The position numbers and the translations under genes were made by a program. Below the pieces are notes generated by a model that did no database searches, was not told where the DNA came from, and saw only the letters and a program-made list of their open reading frames with translations. Of a DNA stretch of 64,000 nucleotides, positions 32,098 through 44,346 are shown one piece after another; positions within the stretch are counted from its first letter, which is position 1; each line of letters opens with the position of its first letter. Source of the stretch: Hemileia vastatrix (Eukaryota; Basidiomycota; Pucciniomycetes; Pucciniales; Zaghouaniaceae); contig JASXTE010000001.1 of NCBI GenBank assembly GCA_030280995.1, forward strand, positions 32,421,700-32,485,699, written 5' to 3'.

Positions 32098-32137
32098 AAC
32101 AGCATTTTTTTTATTGTTTTTTTTTTAGGTGAGGGAG

Positions 32138-32890
32138 TGTCAGCTAGCTGATTTGAAAGTATTAGTAAATATGATAATAAAAACTAAGTAAAGGACATCA
32201 GTAACTTACAGAGGATTGTTCAGTAGTGAAAATGCCCAAAAGAGGGCGTGAACCAATGTCCCAATTACCCTCCAAAGTGGGAAAATCCTGGAGTGGGAAT
32301 AAATTCTAATCATTAAAATTAGTATATATTTCTTTCTCACCTGACATGGGTTTTTCCCTGGGAAAATACATCACATGAGATGTATTGTTCTTTTCTTTTC
32401 TATCTTTTTATTTCTTTTTTCTCTGGAAACTTTATATTTGTTTCTCTTGTCATTTTTAGTCTCTTTATTTCCACGTTTTTGTTCTTTCTCTTTTGCCCCT
32501 GATGGGAATTATTTTATTTATCTAGTCTTTCTTGGGTCTATATAAGGGGGGGAAGATTTGGTGGAAATATCATTCCTATTTACACACATTTATCCAGTTA
32601 CCAACGTTGCCATCTTTTTTATTACTTTATAAGGTGTTACATTTACATCCTATTATTAGTTATAATTTAAAAAGGCCTAAGTTCAAATATTTAATTACCG
32701 TGTTGTAAGGGTTTCAACAAATAAAATAAAATCTTCTAATTTAAAATCCCCATTACTTTAGAAGTCACTACCTCTCAAATAACTATTACAATCTAAATTC
32801 TCTATTGATTAGTTATATCACCTTTATATTAACTAATATCTTGTTCAGGGTTACTGTCAAATTACTATACCTCTAGTCAACACCCTGACA
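32138..32890 (+). repeat. Element 1 3' LTR
   Basis: This 753-bp copy is preceded by the purine-rich tract AGGTGAGGGAG, the likely polypurine tract for plus-strand priming. It differs from the 5' LTR at about ten positions, for example the second CAGC being TAGC. Confidence 0.95.
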
Positions 32891-32895
32891 TTTCT

Positions 32896-32969
32896 AGAGG
32901 ATGTTGATGGTCTGGTATGAATATTGTTATTCAAATCAAATTTAGTATTAAAATATAGTTCAATATAAT
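32896..32969 (-). repeat. fragment of an older LTR (family of Element 5), right piece
   Basis: This is the continuation of 24196-24246 after the Element 1 target duplication. It ends where the Element 3 LTR begins (TGTCATCCAGGCTG at 32970), so Element 3 also inserted in this old LTR. Confidence 0.5.
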
Positions 32970-33731
32970 TGTCATCCAGGCTGCTACGCTTATCCAGTAA
33001 AATAATTAATCATTTAATGGGATGAAGCCACACCTTTTTTATTTCTTATTTTTTTATTAATTATAGTATATTTAATTTAAAATTACTTGTAATAAATAAA
33101 CAAATTACAATAAGTAAATTTATTAAATATTTAAAATTAATATAAATGTCCCTTATATTTTTTTTATTTTCTAACACCTTGATAAATGACAGGTTAAAAG
33201 GAAATAAAAATTAATACTAAAATAAAATAAATAAAAAAAAAATTCAAATAATTTATTTAAAAGTGAAATTTACAGAACTTTGTAATAAATTAAATAATTT
33301 GGCATATACAGTAAATAAATTATATTAATACACTCTTTATAAAACAGCCTTAATATTTGCAATATTTTATTCTGGAATTTTCTTTTTCTCTCATACTCCT
33401 GTATATAGCATTATTAGCTCTGTGGTTTCTCTCCCTTCTGCATATATAAGGCATCCAAGTTTGGTTTTTTTAAAGCATCTTTACTTACACAGAAATCTAT
33501 TTAATTACTAACAATAATATCTTTATTACTACTACTTATTGCTTTAGTATTTACATCTGCATAGTTCTAATCCATCTAGCTATAATAATAATAATAATTT
33601 TACCTTTTTATTGAATTAAAAAATAAAAAGATAATCCTCTATGTACCTTTACTTTGAAATCCTAGAATATCCACCTATCACTGCCCTTGGATATCAGTTA
33701 AAATTTTCTAGACCATAAACACCCCTTGACA
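32970..33731 (+). repeat. Element 3 5' LTR
   Basis: The 762 bp run from TGTCATCCAGGCTGCTACG to ACCCCTTGACA. The tip is shared with the LTR of Element 2 (TGTCAGCCAGGCTGCTAG). The TATA box TATATAAG is at 33443-33450. The post-LTR sequence GTTGTGAGACTTTCC parallels those of the other elements. The partner LTR is outside the window, so the right boundary rests on family comparison. Confidence 0.75.
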
Positions 33732-34559
33732 GTTGTGAGACTTTCCGAATGGTTGTCAATACACTATGAACTTGAAGCCGGCAACAGTAGGACCATTGAC
33801 TACAAAGACCAATAAGGACTTGTGGACAACTAAAAATGACAAACATCATCAGGCACATGAATTACTTTTTTTTTGCAGTGAGAGGGAATCAAAACTTGCT
33901 CCAAATCTAAGGTTTATATATTGACAATTGCCATATATATTTGTGGTGAATATACTGGTTACTATCTGTGGGTCTCACTTTGCATATTTCAAAGTTTATG
34001 TATATCTTTTTTACTAAGAACTCTATAGAGGCATTAATTTACTCAAATTAAACGGTGAGGTGCCTGGTAAATAATTTTTTTTTTCCTAGTTGACCAAGAA
34101 AGAATTATTTTGTTCTTAGTCCTAGAGGTAATATAAATTAAATTAAATATATTATATATATATATTTTTAATTATTTCAGTTGACCTTTTGTCTTGATAA
34201 TTAAAACATTATATTATTGTTTCAGTTGTGCTCTGGCAGTAAAATAATAGATATATAAAATTAATTGAATTAATTATATTAAATTATTTCAGTTGAAATT
34301 AGGTCCTGGTAATTATCAACATATATATTATTAATTAATTGAGAATTGTGTTAATGATTCCAGTTGACTCTTTGTCCTGATAAATAATAATTTATCTTAT
34401 TATTTCAGTTGATTTTTTTTAAATCCTGGCAATAAAATAAAAATATCTTAATTTAATAAATAAAAGTTGTGATTATTTTTTCAGTTGATTTTTTGTCCTG
34501 ATAAAGATTATATTTTCATTATTCCAGTTTATTAAAAAATCCTGATAATTGATTATATA
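33732..34559 (+). repeat. Element 3 leader with tandem hairpin array
   Basis: The leader is noncoding. From about 34086 to 34545 it holds seven to eight imperfect repeats with the form CAGTTGAC, T-rich loop, GTCCTG, spaced 45-75 bp and separated by AT-only spacers. CAG pairs with CTG and GAC with GTC around a TT bulge, so each is a small hairpin. In one unit GATTT faces AAATC, keeping pairing while the sequence differs. The likely setting is the genomic RNA leader (packaging, translation or splicing control); this role is inferred. Confidence 0.6.
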
Positions 34560-35348
34560 CATCAAGGAGTCTATTATGTCTAGAAGGTTTTTAACGGTGG
34601 TCCAACGGTTGTGATAGGGGGTTTTTGGGATTTTAAAGTTAAGTATGTATGTTTATCTTTTATTTGCTTTACTCAAGTTTAAAGAGGTAAAAAATTTAAT
34701 AAATATTATAATTAATGATTTAGAATTATTGTAAGTAATTACTAAAAACAATAAATTGTAATAAATACATTGATGTAATAAGTTGGTATAATAAAGTAAT
34801 AAGTAAGTAAGTGATCCAAAAACAACCAAAAAGGAAGGCCTTATATAGGCAAAGGAGAGACAAAGCACGGTGCTAAAATCCTAAATACAGTAGTCTGAGA
34901 GAAGAAAGGAATATTGCAGAAAAAAAATTTGAATTAATAAGGTTGTTCCAAGGAGAAGGTGTCAGAAAAGTCTATTTACTGTATATGACAGAAATAAATT
35001 AATGTATTTAAAATTTACTGTAAATTTCAATTTTAAATAAGTCATTTGAACTTATTGTAGGTAGTTAATTTTTTTTGAATATTAAATTTTTATTTTAATT
35101 TATTTTAATATTAATTTCTATTTCTTTTAACCTGTCATTGAGCTTGGTGTTAGAAAATAGAACTATCAGGGAAATTTTAATATAAATTTTAATTATTCAC
35201 TAGCTTTACCATTTTGTAACTAGTTAATTTGTTATAGGTAAATTTAATGTAAATAAATTATAATTAATAAAATTAAAATAATAAGGCATGTATTCATCCA
35301 GTAAATAACTATTTATTTTACTGAGTAAGTCTAGCAGCCTGGCTGACA
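34560..35348 (-). repeat. Element 2 3' LTR
   Basis: It begins (minus strand) TGTCAGCCAGGCTGCTAG at 35348 after the purine tract GAGTGAGGTAG. Its outer tip, CATCAAGG on the plus strand, should be TGTCAAGG as in the other LTR, so the terminal dinucleotide has mutated. The TATA box on the minus strand is CTATATAAGG. Confidence 0.92.
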
Positions 35349-35380
35349 CTACCTCACTCTAAAAAATACAATAAAAAATG

Positions 35381-38300
35381 CTATAATTTATTCTTTTTAT
35401 ATTTCTTTAGCAGAGTAGGAAGATTAGATATCTCCTTCCTAGGTTTCCAAGAATCATATTCAGAAGATTTATTCTTGAATCTCAATAAGTATTCTGCACC
35501 TTTTTCAGAAGTAACTATTCTGTCATTTAGAATCTTATCAATTTCTGCTGCCTCAGTGATTTCATTAGGGGTCTTTTTTGGTCTTCCCCTCCTTTTGGAA
35601 ATAAATCACTATTGGATGTGTAAGGTTTCAATAGAGATATTGTAAACACAGGATGTTTCTGTCATATGGAGAATACAAAATAACTTCAAATGCATTATCA
35701 ACAACCATTCTTCTGACAAAAAATGGACCAAAAAATGGGTCTTTCAATTTGTTATTACCTTGTAGATTGAAGTGGACTGTAGAAATAGACACTTCATCAC
35801 CCTTTTTAAAAGTGTATTCTTTATGGGATTTGTCCCATCTCTTCTTCTCATATTCAAAGAATTTTTCAATACATTTTTGAGCATGACTTCTGCAAATTTG
35901 TTGCATTTGAAGAAAAGATTTAAACCATGATGTAAATCCAATTTAGGTATTTTATTATTGAGAATTTGGGCAGGAGTATTTGAAAAATATCCAAGCCAGA
36001 GCTCAAAAGGCTTTCTTTGAGTAACAGAATGAACAGTGATATTATAAGCAAATTCCAACCCAGGCAGTAAGGTAACCCAATCATGAGTGAATCTATCATT
36101 GTCTTTATACTCAAGGCAAAAGCCACAACACCTTCTTATCATGTCCTCTAAAGTCTGAATCATTATTTCAGCTAATCCATCAGTCTGAGGATGATGAGCA
36201 GTAGAAAGTTTAAGATCACAACCCTAAACATCCATCAGAGACATCCAAAATTCAGAAGTAAATTTAGGGTCCCTGTCAGAGATTATGGCCTTGGGAAAAC
36301 CTGCAGTATTAAACATATGAGACCACCATAAGAAGGCTAATTCTCTAGTGGAAACATACTTGTGGGTAGGGATAAATTTACACATTTTTGTGAATCTGTC
36401 CACAATAACCCAACAAGAGTTATAACTTTCTTTACCTGCAATGGGTAATCTTGTTACAAAATCAATGTTTATTATCTTCCATGGTGCATCAGGAGGTTCA
36501 ATATGTTGCATTAATCCAGCTCTCTTACCAGTCAATCTTTTTGATGTTTGGCAAGAATCACAAGATTCAACATATAGTATAGTGTCTTCAGACATATTAA
36601 CCCACAAAGCAGAGTTTTTAACTCTGATCATTGTTTTTTCAAGATCAAAATGTCCAGCTAATATGTCATCATGACAAATTTTCAAGATGATTTCTTTCAT
36701 AGAAGGAGGAATAACAATGACATTACTCAACTTTCTTCTATAATATAGATATCCTTCATCAATTGAAAATTTACCTTTTTCCAAAGCCTTTTGGTAGTTT
36801 GGTGGAAGGGTTTTAATTAATGCTTGCATTGAAGCATTCTTTGGATCATTTAATATAGTGCATAACTTTTTTAAGTCAATGTCTTTATCATATGAATCCA
36901 GAATAAGCTGTAATATCTCTTCCCCCATATCAATCACATATATCCCAAGAATATGAATAATTTCATCCTCAGGATCATAAGCAGGATTAAAGTCATCATT
37001 TGGTAAATAAAACCTTGATAACATATCCATATTTGAGTGAACAATACCATCCCTATGAATAATCGTCATTCTCCCTCTGTATTCCTGAACAGCTAACTGC
37101 CATCTGAACATATTTCTGTTAGGTGTTTTCAAGTTTAAAAGGGATTTAACTGCACTGCAGTCAGTTACAAGTTCAAATTTCTGGTCATCTAGGTAATAAT
37201 GTAGCTTTTCTAGAGCCCACACTGCGGCTAAACATTCAAGCTGAGTGGCACCATATTTCAATTCACTATTTCTCAGGGTTCTTGAAATATAACAAATTAC
37301 TAATTCTGATACTTTATCATTCATCACTTGTATTTAATGGAGGAAAGCACCAAGACCAATAAAGCTGGAATCAGTGTACAAAACAAATGGTTGATTAAAG
37401 TCAGGTAAAGCAAGAATTGGTGCTGACATCAAACAGTGTTTCATAGTGTCAAAAACTCTCTGTCTTTCACTATTCCAGACAAAAGCAACATCCTTTCTAG
37501 TCAATTGTGTAAGGGGTAAAGCTATTACTTGGTAATTTTTAATATACTGTCTATAGTATCCACACATTTCAAAAAAACTATGGAGCTCTCTAAATGTGGT
37601 AGGAGCCTTCACCTGTTGTATGGCTTCCACTTTGTTTTGGTCAACACATATCTGTAACCCTTAAAGAACATGACCAAGTACTTTTAAAGAATGAAAATCC
37701 AAATTTACATTTCTTCAAAGCAAGTGTCATATTTATTTCATCCATTTTGTGGAACACTTTACACAGGTGGTTAAGATGATCCTCAAATTTTTTTGAGAGT
37801 ATGATGATATCATCAATTTAAACCATCGGCCATCCTTCAATTATCTCTTGATGGAATGTGTTATCCATAACTTTTTGAAAACTGAAGGGGCATTTTTAGG
37901 GCTAAATGGAATCTTAACATACTTATAAATAACCATATGAGTAGCAATCATCAGAAAATTCTGAGAATTTTTCTAAACAGGTACTTGGTGATATCCCTTG
38001 TTACCATCCAGACAGCTGATATATTTAGCACCTTGTAAGGTAGCATGTATAGAGCTAATTCTAGGTAAAGGATAGATATCATCAACAGTATAAGTATTTA
38101 ATGCTCTATAATCACCACATAACCTGGCTTTATCTTTCTCATAAGAAATTAGGACAGGTGAGATAACACAATATTTAGGTGTTTCAACTACCTTTTCAAT
38201 AATATTCATTTTTAAAAGGGTAGAGATATTGTCTTCAATATCTTTTCTCTTTGTGGGAGAAGTAGCATAAGGCTTCTTTGTTAAACTAGGTGGTATGTCA

Positions 38301-40802
38301 GTTAGTGGACAAGATGATGAAAGTTTCATTTCTTCTTTAACTAATCTTAGTTCATGTGACCCATGAGAAAAGGCCATATGAAAAGATTTTATCAATTCAA
38401 TGATGGAATCTTTACTCCCACCAGAAGGTTGTTCTCCAAAAGAAGCATTGTCAATTTCAGACATAAGGGCATACATTTCTTTTGTAGATCTTCCTTTATG
38501 TTGAACCACAGAATTACATGTGTTCAATTCTGGTTTTAAAAACTTTTTGGGGGAGGAAAATTAATATTTTCTCTTCCCATTCATCCCCATTGTGAAACCT
38601 TGGTTTTAAGGATCCAATTTGATGCCATACTTGGTTAAAATATCATTTCCTATAATAAACCAACTGCTTATGTTATCCTTTTTCATGACAACAAAATCAC
38701 AAATAGCTCTTACAAAACCATGGTTATATTTAAAAAACACTGTGGCTTTGTATTTACCAATGGGGGACAAAACAGAGCCATAACCTCTCCAATTTTCAGA
38801 AATGATAGGCATAAGTTTTGATTTATAGTCTTGATCCACTGAAGTAAGTGCTTTTTCAGATACTACACTTCCTCCAGCTCCAGAATCCAGAACAACTTTA
38901 ATGCTGGCTCCATTGATCAAGACTGGTGCTTTGAGAGGGGCAATAACAATTGAGCTATCCTCATTGTTCTTTATGATCTCAGCATCCTCAACTGTAGATA
39001 AATCATTATTATCAATATCAATAGTATTTAAATAATGAATATTGTCTTCCAGCATCAAGATTTCTTGTTGAGATTCATATGAAATGTTTCTGGCACAATC
39101 ACTTGAAGTATCATCCAGTGCTATTGTGTCATCAGAATTCTCCTCAGTTTGTTCAACAAGATTTATCTTCTTGTCACAAAAATGGCCTTTCTGACAAGGC
39201 TTGTTGCACTTGAAGCAAGTGGTTGTTGCATAATTTTTAGTTGCAACAGGGGCAGAAGGTTTACCAACCTTTTCCAGAGGTTTCTGTTGGTAAGTGGAGG
39301 GTTTCTCCAAAGGGGTTCTAGGAATGAATCTTCTGGCATCATACTTGTTGTTTAGAAGGATCTCATTACAAGTATTAATGAAAGTAGAAGGTGCTCTGGA
39401 GAACTCAGTCCTAGCCACTATAAAGTCTCTCAAAGACATTGGTAATTTATAAAGGATCCTATCCCTCCATAACTCAAACTCCATATTTGGGTCCATTGCC
39501 CTCAAGATTTTAACAAATTTCATTAAGAACTCAATAGTTTTATCAGTAGAAGAGCTATATCTAGTTTCCTCATACTTCCTTTGTTGAGCCATCCTAAACT
39601 TGGAGTAACCAAGTTGTGCTTTAATAAATTTCTTCCAATCTTCCCAGGAGTAGTCATTCCTATCCAAGAGAACAGATTCATACCACATTAGGGCTACATT
39701 GGTAAACAAAGAAATTAACTTAGACACAATTTCCTCATCTGGGCGTTTGTAAGAATTTTTTAGATTATCAATTCTTCAAATGAATTGCTGCCAATCAGAA
39801 GAAGAATAACCATCAAATGTTGGATACTGGTCAAGTTTTGGCCGATTCTTTTGATTTGAACTATTCTCCTTATTACAAGCTTGTTTCTGAGTGAGAAGGA
39901 GTTTTAACTTCTCCAATTGGGCAGTAATTTCATTGTTTAATCCTTATGTGGATGATCCAGGTACATCATCAATTTTTGATGGAAACTCAGTGATATCAAC
40001 AGGTATTTCTGAAACTAATTTTTCTTTGGATGAACTAGGAACAGGTAAAATTGGGGTATCCTGCTCAACAGGTTCTTTCAAAGAAATGTCAGAAAACTTT
40101 TGATTATATAAAAATTAATTCACTTTCTCCTCAATGGTTGTTAACCTAGTTTTTACTCTTGAAACACTAGATAAATTCTCATTGATGGTTGCAAAATATA
40201 ATTGATTCTTATTTCGTGAAGATGAATAATGGTTACTCAATCTTTCTAAGTTCATCTGGTGTCCCTCTAGCTCCTGGAAAACAGATGGACACAGTATCTT
40301 TTAATTTAGACAAATCATTCTTGATATTTCTCCATAAAGAAAATTTCTTTTCATGAGTAAATTTGTAATGAAACAAATCATCAGAAACTCTCTGTAACTC
40401 ACTCCTCAATGCTTGATAACCCTGTTCAGTTAACAAACTATTATATTTCTGAGTCAATTGCATGTTGTTCATTTTATGATTTTGTTTAGCAATAATATCT
40501 CTCAAATATTCATCATTAATGTTTGCTACATGTGGAGTTTTTATCAATAGTGAAACAGAATAACTTTCCAGATTCTCATAAAACTCAGGATCAAGTGTCT
40601 CATCAATAATAGCCATATTCCGATTTATCATTGAAGTAGCAATTAAAACCAAAGGATTAGATAAATTAGAATATTGAGCAATTTGTAAACTGTTCTCAGC
40701 CTCTACTGGCCTCACAGTCTCATCTCCTCTTCCAGAATTACCTGAAGGAACTGAATCAGTTACAAGAAATGGTACTTGAGATTAAATAGAGGGGCTTACC
40801 AT
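35381..40802 (-). pseudogene. Element 2 Gag-Pol, single ancestral frame, now broken
   Basis: It reads from the ATG at 40800-40802 (in the MVSPSI context, stop TAA at 40782-40784). Gag segments lie at 40715-40233 and 39727 onward. The stretch 39727-38606 runs through capsid, zinc knuckle (CFKCNKPCQKGHFC) and protease (VVLDSGAGGS) in one frame, showing that Gag and protease are fused in this family. RT pieces are at 38527-37973 and 37630-37334. RNase H and the integrase front are at 37327-36224 (YGATQLECLAAVWAL, CDSCQTSKR, IINIDFVTRL). The integrase end is at 36163-35628. The tail carries the RRGRPKK-like patch and a chromodomain, ending at TAG 35381-35383. Multiple frameshifts and stops make it non-functional. 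Confidence 0.9.
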
Positions 40803-41423
40803 GGCTTGGGTGAGACTTGGATGTTGTTGTTTTTTCTCCTTCTTCCTCCTTGGTAGGGATGAGGAGGTGTTGGGTTGAGCTGATTTGTTCTTGAAGGAAC
40901 TGCCTGAGGTACTTGTTTCTGTTGCTGTTGCTGTTGGGACAGATAATCCCACTGGGTTTTCAGCCAATCCCACTTCCACTTTGAGACTTCCACCTTTTCT
41001 TGTTGCTGGGGGGCCAGTTGTGGAAGGGCTTTTGGAGGAGGAGGTTTCTTCTTCTCTTGAAGAAAAGACTCTATGTTTCTTCCCTTGTCTTCTAGACAGT
41101 CTATTCTTGACCTCAGCTTGAGGTTTTCTGTCCTCAACTCCTTGATGTGAGTGGAGAGATTTTTTACCTTCTGATTAAAGGGCATCTTTTTTATCTTGAA
41201 GCCTTTGGGAAACTCTTCTGGGGGGTTGATAGAAGGCTTTTGTTCCTGAGCAGTTGTCTCCACTAATCTTTCCCTCTCCTGCATTTCTACATCCTGATTG
41301 GTCCAGTACTTGATTAATTTGAGCCAGTTTTGTAGTCAAAGGAGAACTTACAGAAGAAGCTTCATCATAATCAATCAAATCTAGTTCCTCATCATGGCCA
41401 GCAGAAGCACCTTGATCAGTCAT
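40796..41423 (-). CDS. Element 2 accessory ORF (ORF-1), spliced, about 189 aa
   Basis: Exon 1 is 41423-41352 (24 codons, ending DLIDYDEASS). The donor is GTAAGT, the intron is 41351-41294 (58 nt, ending CAATCAG), and exon 2 is 41293-40796. Exon 2 has PKGFKIKKMPFN, a coiled coil (LSTHIKELRTENLKLRSRID), a Pro/Lys-rich part, the WKWDWLKTQ motif, a Gln-rich part and a basic tail ending KPW before TAA. The stop codon overlaps the ATG of the Gag segment (CCATGGTAA). Both exons join in phase 0. The intron-retained frame is also open except for one TAA at 41175-41177. The function is unknown. Confidence 0.7.
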
Positions 41424-42368
41424 AGTTGCAATTAACCTGAACTGAGAGAAAAGAAATATTTAATTTGTTATTATTTTTACTTTAATTAAAGAAAAATAAG
41501 AAAAAAAATATATTATATAAGTAATTATCAGGACCTTGTAATCAACTTGAATAATTAAAATATAATGTTTACCAGGACAAAAAATCACCTGAAATAATAA
41601 TCACAATTTTTATTAATTTTTAAGGTAATTTTATAACCAGTATTTTAGAATAAATCAACTGAAATAATAAAATAATTTAATAATTAATAATATTTTGATA
41701 ATTATCAGGACTAGAAGTCAAATGAAGAATTTAATTACTAGGACTTATTGTCAACTGAAATAATTTTTAATTACCAGGACTTATTGTCAACTGAAATAAT
41801 TTTAATTACCAGGACTTATTGTCAACTGAAATAATTTGATATAATTAATTTAATTAATTTACTGCCAAGAAAATTTGTCAACTGAAACAATCATATAAAT
41901 TTCTAATTATCAGAACAAAAGTCAACTGAAATTATTAAAAAAATAATATAATTAATTTAACTTTTATATCACTTCTAGGACAAAGAACAATATAGTTCTA
42001 TCTTGGTCAACTAGGAAATTTTATATTTTATTTTTCCAGACACCTCCCCCTGTAAAATGAGCAAGTTAATGCCACTTTACAGGGTGCTGAGTAATAAAAA
42101 GATGTACATGTACAATGAAATGTGTAAAATGACCCACAAATATTAATCAAATAATTACCCCAAATATATATGACTTTTGTCAATATATGAACCTAATTTT
42201 TGGAGCGCGGTTCGATTTCCGGTCACAGCAATAAAGTAATTCACATGGCTGATGACATTTGTTGTCTTTGTTGTATACTTGTCCTATTGGCACCTTGTCG
42301 TCGATGGTCCCTCAGTTGCCGGCTTCAAGATATTGATGTGCTGTCAACTATTTGGAAAGGGCCTCAAT
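41424..42368 (-). repeat. Element 2 leader with tandem hairpin array
   Basis: The leader is read leftwards. From about 42011 down to 41529 it carries about nine units of CAGTTGAC, loop, GTCCTG (as read on the minus strand). Three of them are nearly identical tandem copies of a 34-36 bp unit (41738-41830) containing CAGTTGACAATAAGTCCTG. The stretch 42040-42368 next to the LTR has no repeat and begins, after the LTR, with ATTGAGGCCCTTTCC. Confidence 0.65.
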
Positions 42369-43157
42369 TGTCAAGGGGTCTTTTATGTCTAGAAGGTTTT
42401 TAACGGCAGTCAAACGGTTGTGATAGGGTGTTTTGGATTAAAATAGTTAAGTACGTATGTTTATCTTTTATTTGCTTTACTCAAGTTTAAAGAGGTAAAA
42501 AATTTAATAAATATTATAATTAATGATTTAGAATTATTATTTTAAATAAATACTAAAAATAATAAATAGTAATAAATACATTGATGTAATAAGTTGGTAT
42601 AATAAAATAATAAGTAAGTAAGTGATCCAAAAACAACAGAAAGGAAGGCCTTTTATAGGCAAAGGAGAGACAAAGAATGTTCTTAAAATCCTAAATAAAG
42701 TAGTCTGAGAGAAGAAAGGAATATTCCAGAAAAAATTTCCAATTAATAAGGTTGTTCCAAAGAGAAGAGGTCAGAAAAGTGTATTAACTGTATATGACAG
42801 AAATGAATTAATGTATTTAAAATTTACTGTAAATGTAAATTTTAAATAAGTAATTTGAATTTTTTGTAGGTAGTTAATTTTATTTGAATATTTAATTTTT
42901 ATTTTTATTTATTTTAATATTAATTTCTATTTCTTTTAACCTGTCATTGAGCTCGGTGTTAGAAAATAGAACTATCAGGGAAATTTTAATATTAATTTTA
43001 ATTATTCACTAACTTTAACATTATTTTATTAGTTAATTTGTTATAGGTAAATTTAATGTAAATAAATTATAATTAATAAAATTAAAATAATAAGGCATGG
43101 ATTCATCCAGTAAATAATTAATTATTTTACTGGGTAAGTCTAGCAGCCTGACTGACA
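42369..43157 (-). repeat. Element 2 5' LTR
   Basis: This 789-bp partner of 34560-35348 ends (minus strand) GACCCCTTGACA. On the minus strand the TATA box reads CTATAAAAGG. The distal tip is TGTCAGTCAGGCTG. Confidence 0.92.
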
Positions 43158-43264
43158 ATATACTTGAAATATTTTGAAATTTTTCTCTTATTTTTACAAC
43201 AAAGTAAAATAATAACTGATTAAATTTTAATATTTCTTTCTCTCAGTTCAGGTTGTCTACAACA

Positions 43265-43718
43265 ATGACTGATCAAAGTGCTTCTGCTGCCCATGATGTG
43301 GAACTAGACTTGATTGATTATGATGAGACTTCTGTAAGCTCTCCTTTGACTTAAAAACTTTTTCAAATTAATAAATTATTGGACCAATCAGGATGTGGAA
43401 ATTCAAGAAATAGAAATAATAGTGGAAAAAACTGCTCTCAATCAGATGCCTTTGGTGAACCCCCCAGAAGAGCTTCCAAAAGGATTAAAGATAAAAAAGA
43501 TGCCCTTGCAACAGAAAGTCAGAAACCTCTCAGCTCACATCAAGGGGTTGAAGGCAGAGAGTCTCAAACTAAGATCAAAAGCAGAAATTCTAGAAGAAAA
43601 GGTAAGAAACATAGAATCCTTTCTTCAAGAGAAGAGGAAACCTCCTCCAGCACTAAAAGCCCTTCCACCATTGGCCCCTCAACATCAGCGAAAGATGGAA
43701 GTTTCAAAATGGCAATAG
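43265..43718 (+). pseudogene. Element 3 accessory ORF (ORF-1), spliced, truncated by a stop
   Basis: Exon 1 is 43265-43333 (23 codons, ending DLIDYDETS), the donor is GTAAGC, and the intron is 43334-43391 (58 nt, ending CAATCAG). Exon 2 is open to 43718. Exon 2 contains PKGLKIKKMPLQ and the coiled coil (LSAHIKGLKAESLKLRSKAE). It stops at a TAG directly after SKWQ, where Element 2 has WKWDW, so the C-terminal part of ORF-1 is lost. The start codon and splice sites match those of Element 2. Confidence 0.65.
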
Positions 43719-44346
43719 GACTGGCTAAACACCCAGTGGGACTAACTCCAGGCCCAACAACAACAACAACAACAACAGCAAGCACCTCAGGCAGGTCCTT
43801 CCTGAACTTATCAGTTCAACCCATCACCTCCTCACCCCTACCAAGGAGGAAGAAAGAAGAAGAACAATCACATTCAAATTTTGCCAAAACCATGGCAAGC
43901 CCCTCTATTGAATCCCAAGTACCTTTTCTTTTTACTGATTCAGTTCCTTCAGGTAACTCTGGAAGAGAAGATGATACTTTGAGAACAGTAGAGACTGACT
44001 GTAGTAAGCAGATTGCTCATTATTCTAATAAAACTAGCCCTTTGGTATTAATTACTACTTCAATGATAAATTCTGATATGGCTATTATTGATGAAAAACT
44101 TGATCCTGAAATTTATGAGAATCTGAAAAATTATTCTGTTTCCTTATTAAGAATTACTACAGATGTAGGTACCATTAATGATTAATATTTAAGGGATATT
44201 ATTGCTAAAAAAAATCATATAATGAACAACATGAAATTGACTCAGAAATTTAATAGTTTGTTAACTGAACAAGGTTATCAATCAGTGAGAAGTGAGTTAC
44301 AGAGAGTCACTGATGATATATTTCATTACAAAGTAACTTATGAAAA
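43355..44346 (+). pseudogene. Element 3 Gag, N-terminal part, overlapping ORF-1
   Basis: With the intron retained, the frame from ATG 43265 has a TAA at 43352-43354 and is then open to 44183. It spans the whole ORF-1 region in a second frame and runs into Gag without a break (MASPSIESQVPFLF, then LVLITTSMINSDMAIIDEKL). After a TAA at 44183-44185 homology continues (LTEQGYQSVRSELQRVTDD) to 44346, where Element 5 LTR sequence begins. A CAA microsatellite at about 43756-43780 lies inside. It is the best example here of one frame reading through the overlap into Gag. Confidence 0.75.

Larger units (their letters stand above)
24247..32890 (+). mobile_element. Element 1: Ty3/gypsy chromovirus, full length
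   Basis: The element is 8644 bp with two 753-bp LTRs and the 5-bp target duplication TTTCT at 24242-24246 and 32891-32895. The order is LTR, leader, spliced accessory ORF, gag, protease, reverse transcriptase, RNase H, integrase, chromodomain, LTR. I count about ten substitutions between the LTRs (a little over 1%), so insertion is recent. Pol is fully open, while the Gag frame has three stops (26296, 28180, 28462). The RT-RNase H-integrase order and the C-terminal chromodomain place it among chromoviruses. Confidence 0.95.
34560..43157 (-). mobile_element. Element 2: Ty3 chromovirus, full length, decayed
   Basis: The element is 8598 bp with two 789-bp LTRs and TSD ATATA (34555-34559 and 43158-43162). 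The genes read leftwards: ORF-1 (41423-40796), Gag-Pol (40802-35381). The LTRs differ by roughly 6-8% by eye, so it is older than Elements 1 and 4. Pol is broken into several frames. It is closely related to Element 3, into whose leader it inserted. Confidence 0.93.

Noticed and set aside
42203..42225. tRNA T-arm-like string (GGTTCGATTTCC) in the Element 2 leader
   Set aside because: No acceptor, D or anticodon arm fits around it; it is probably chance.
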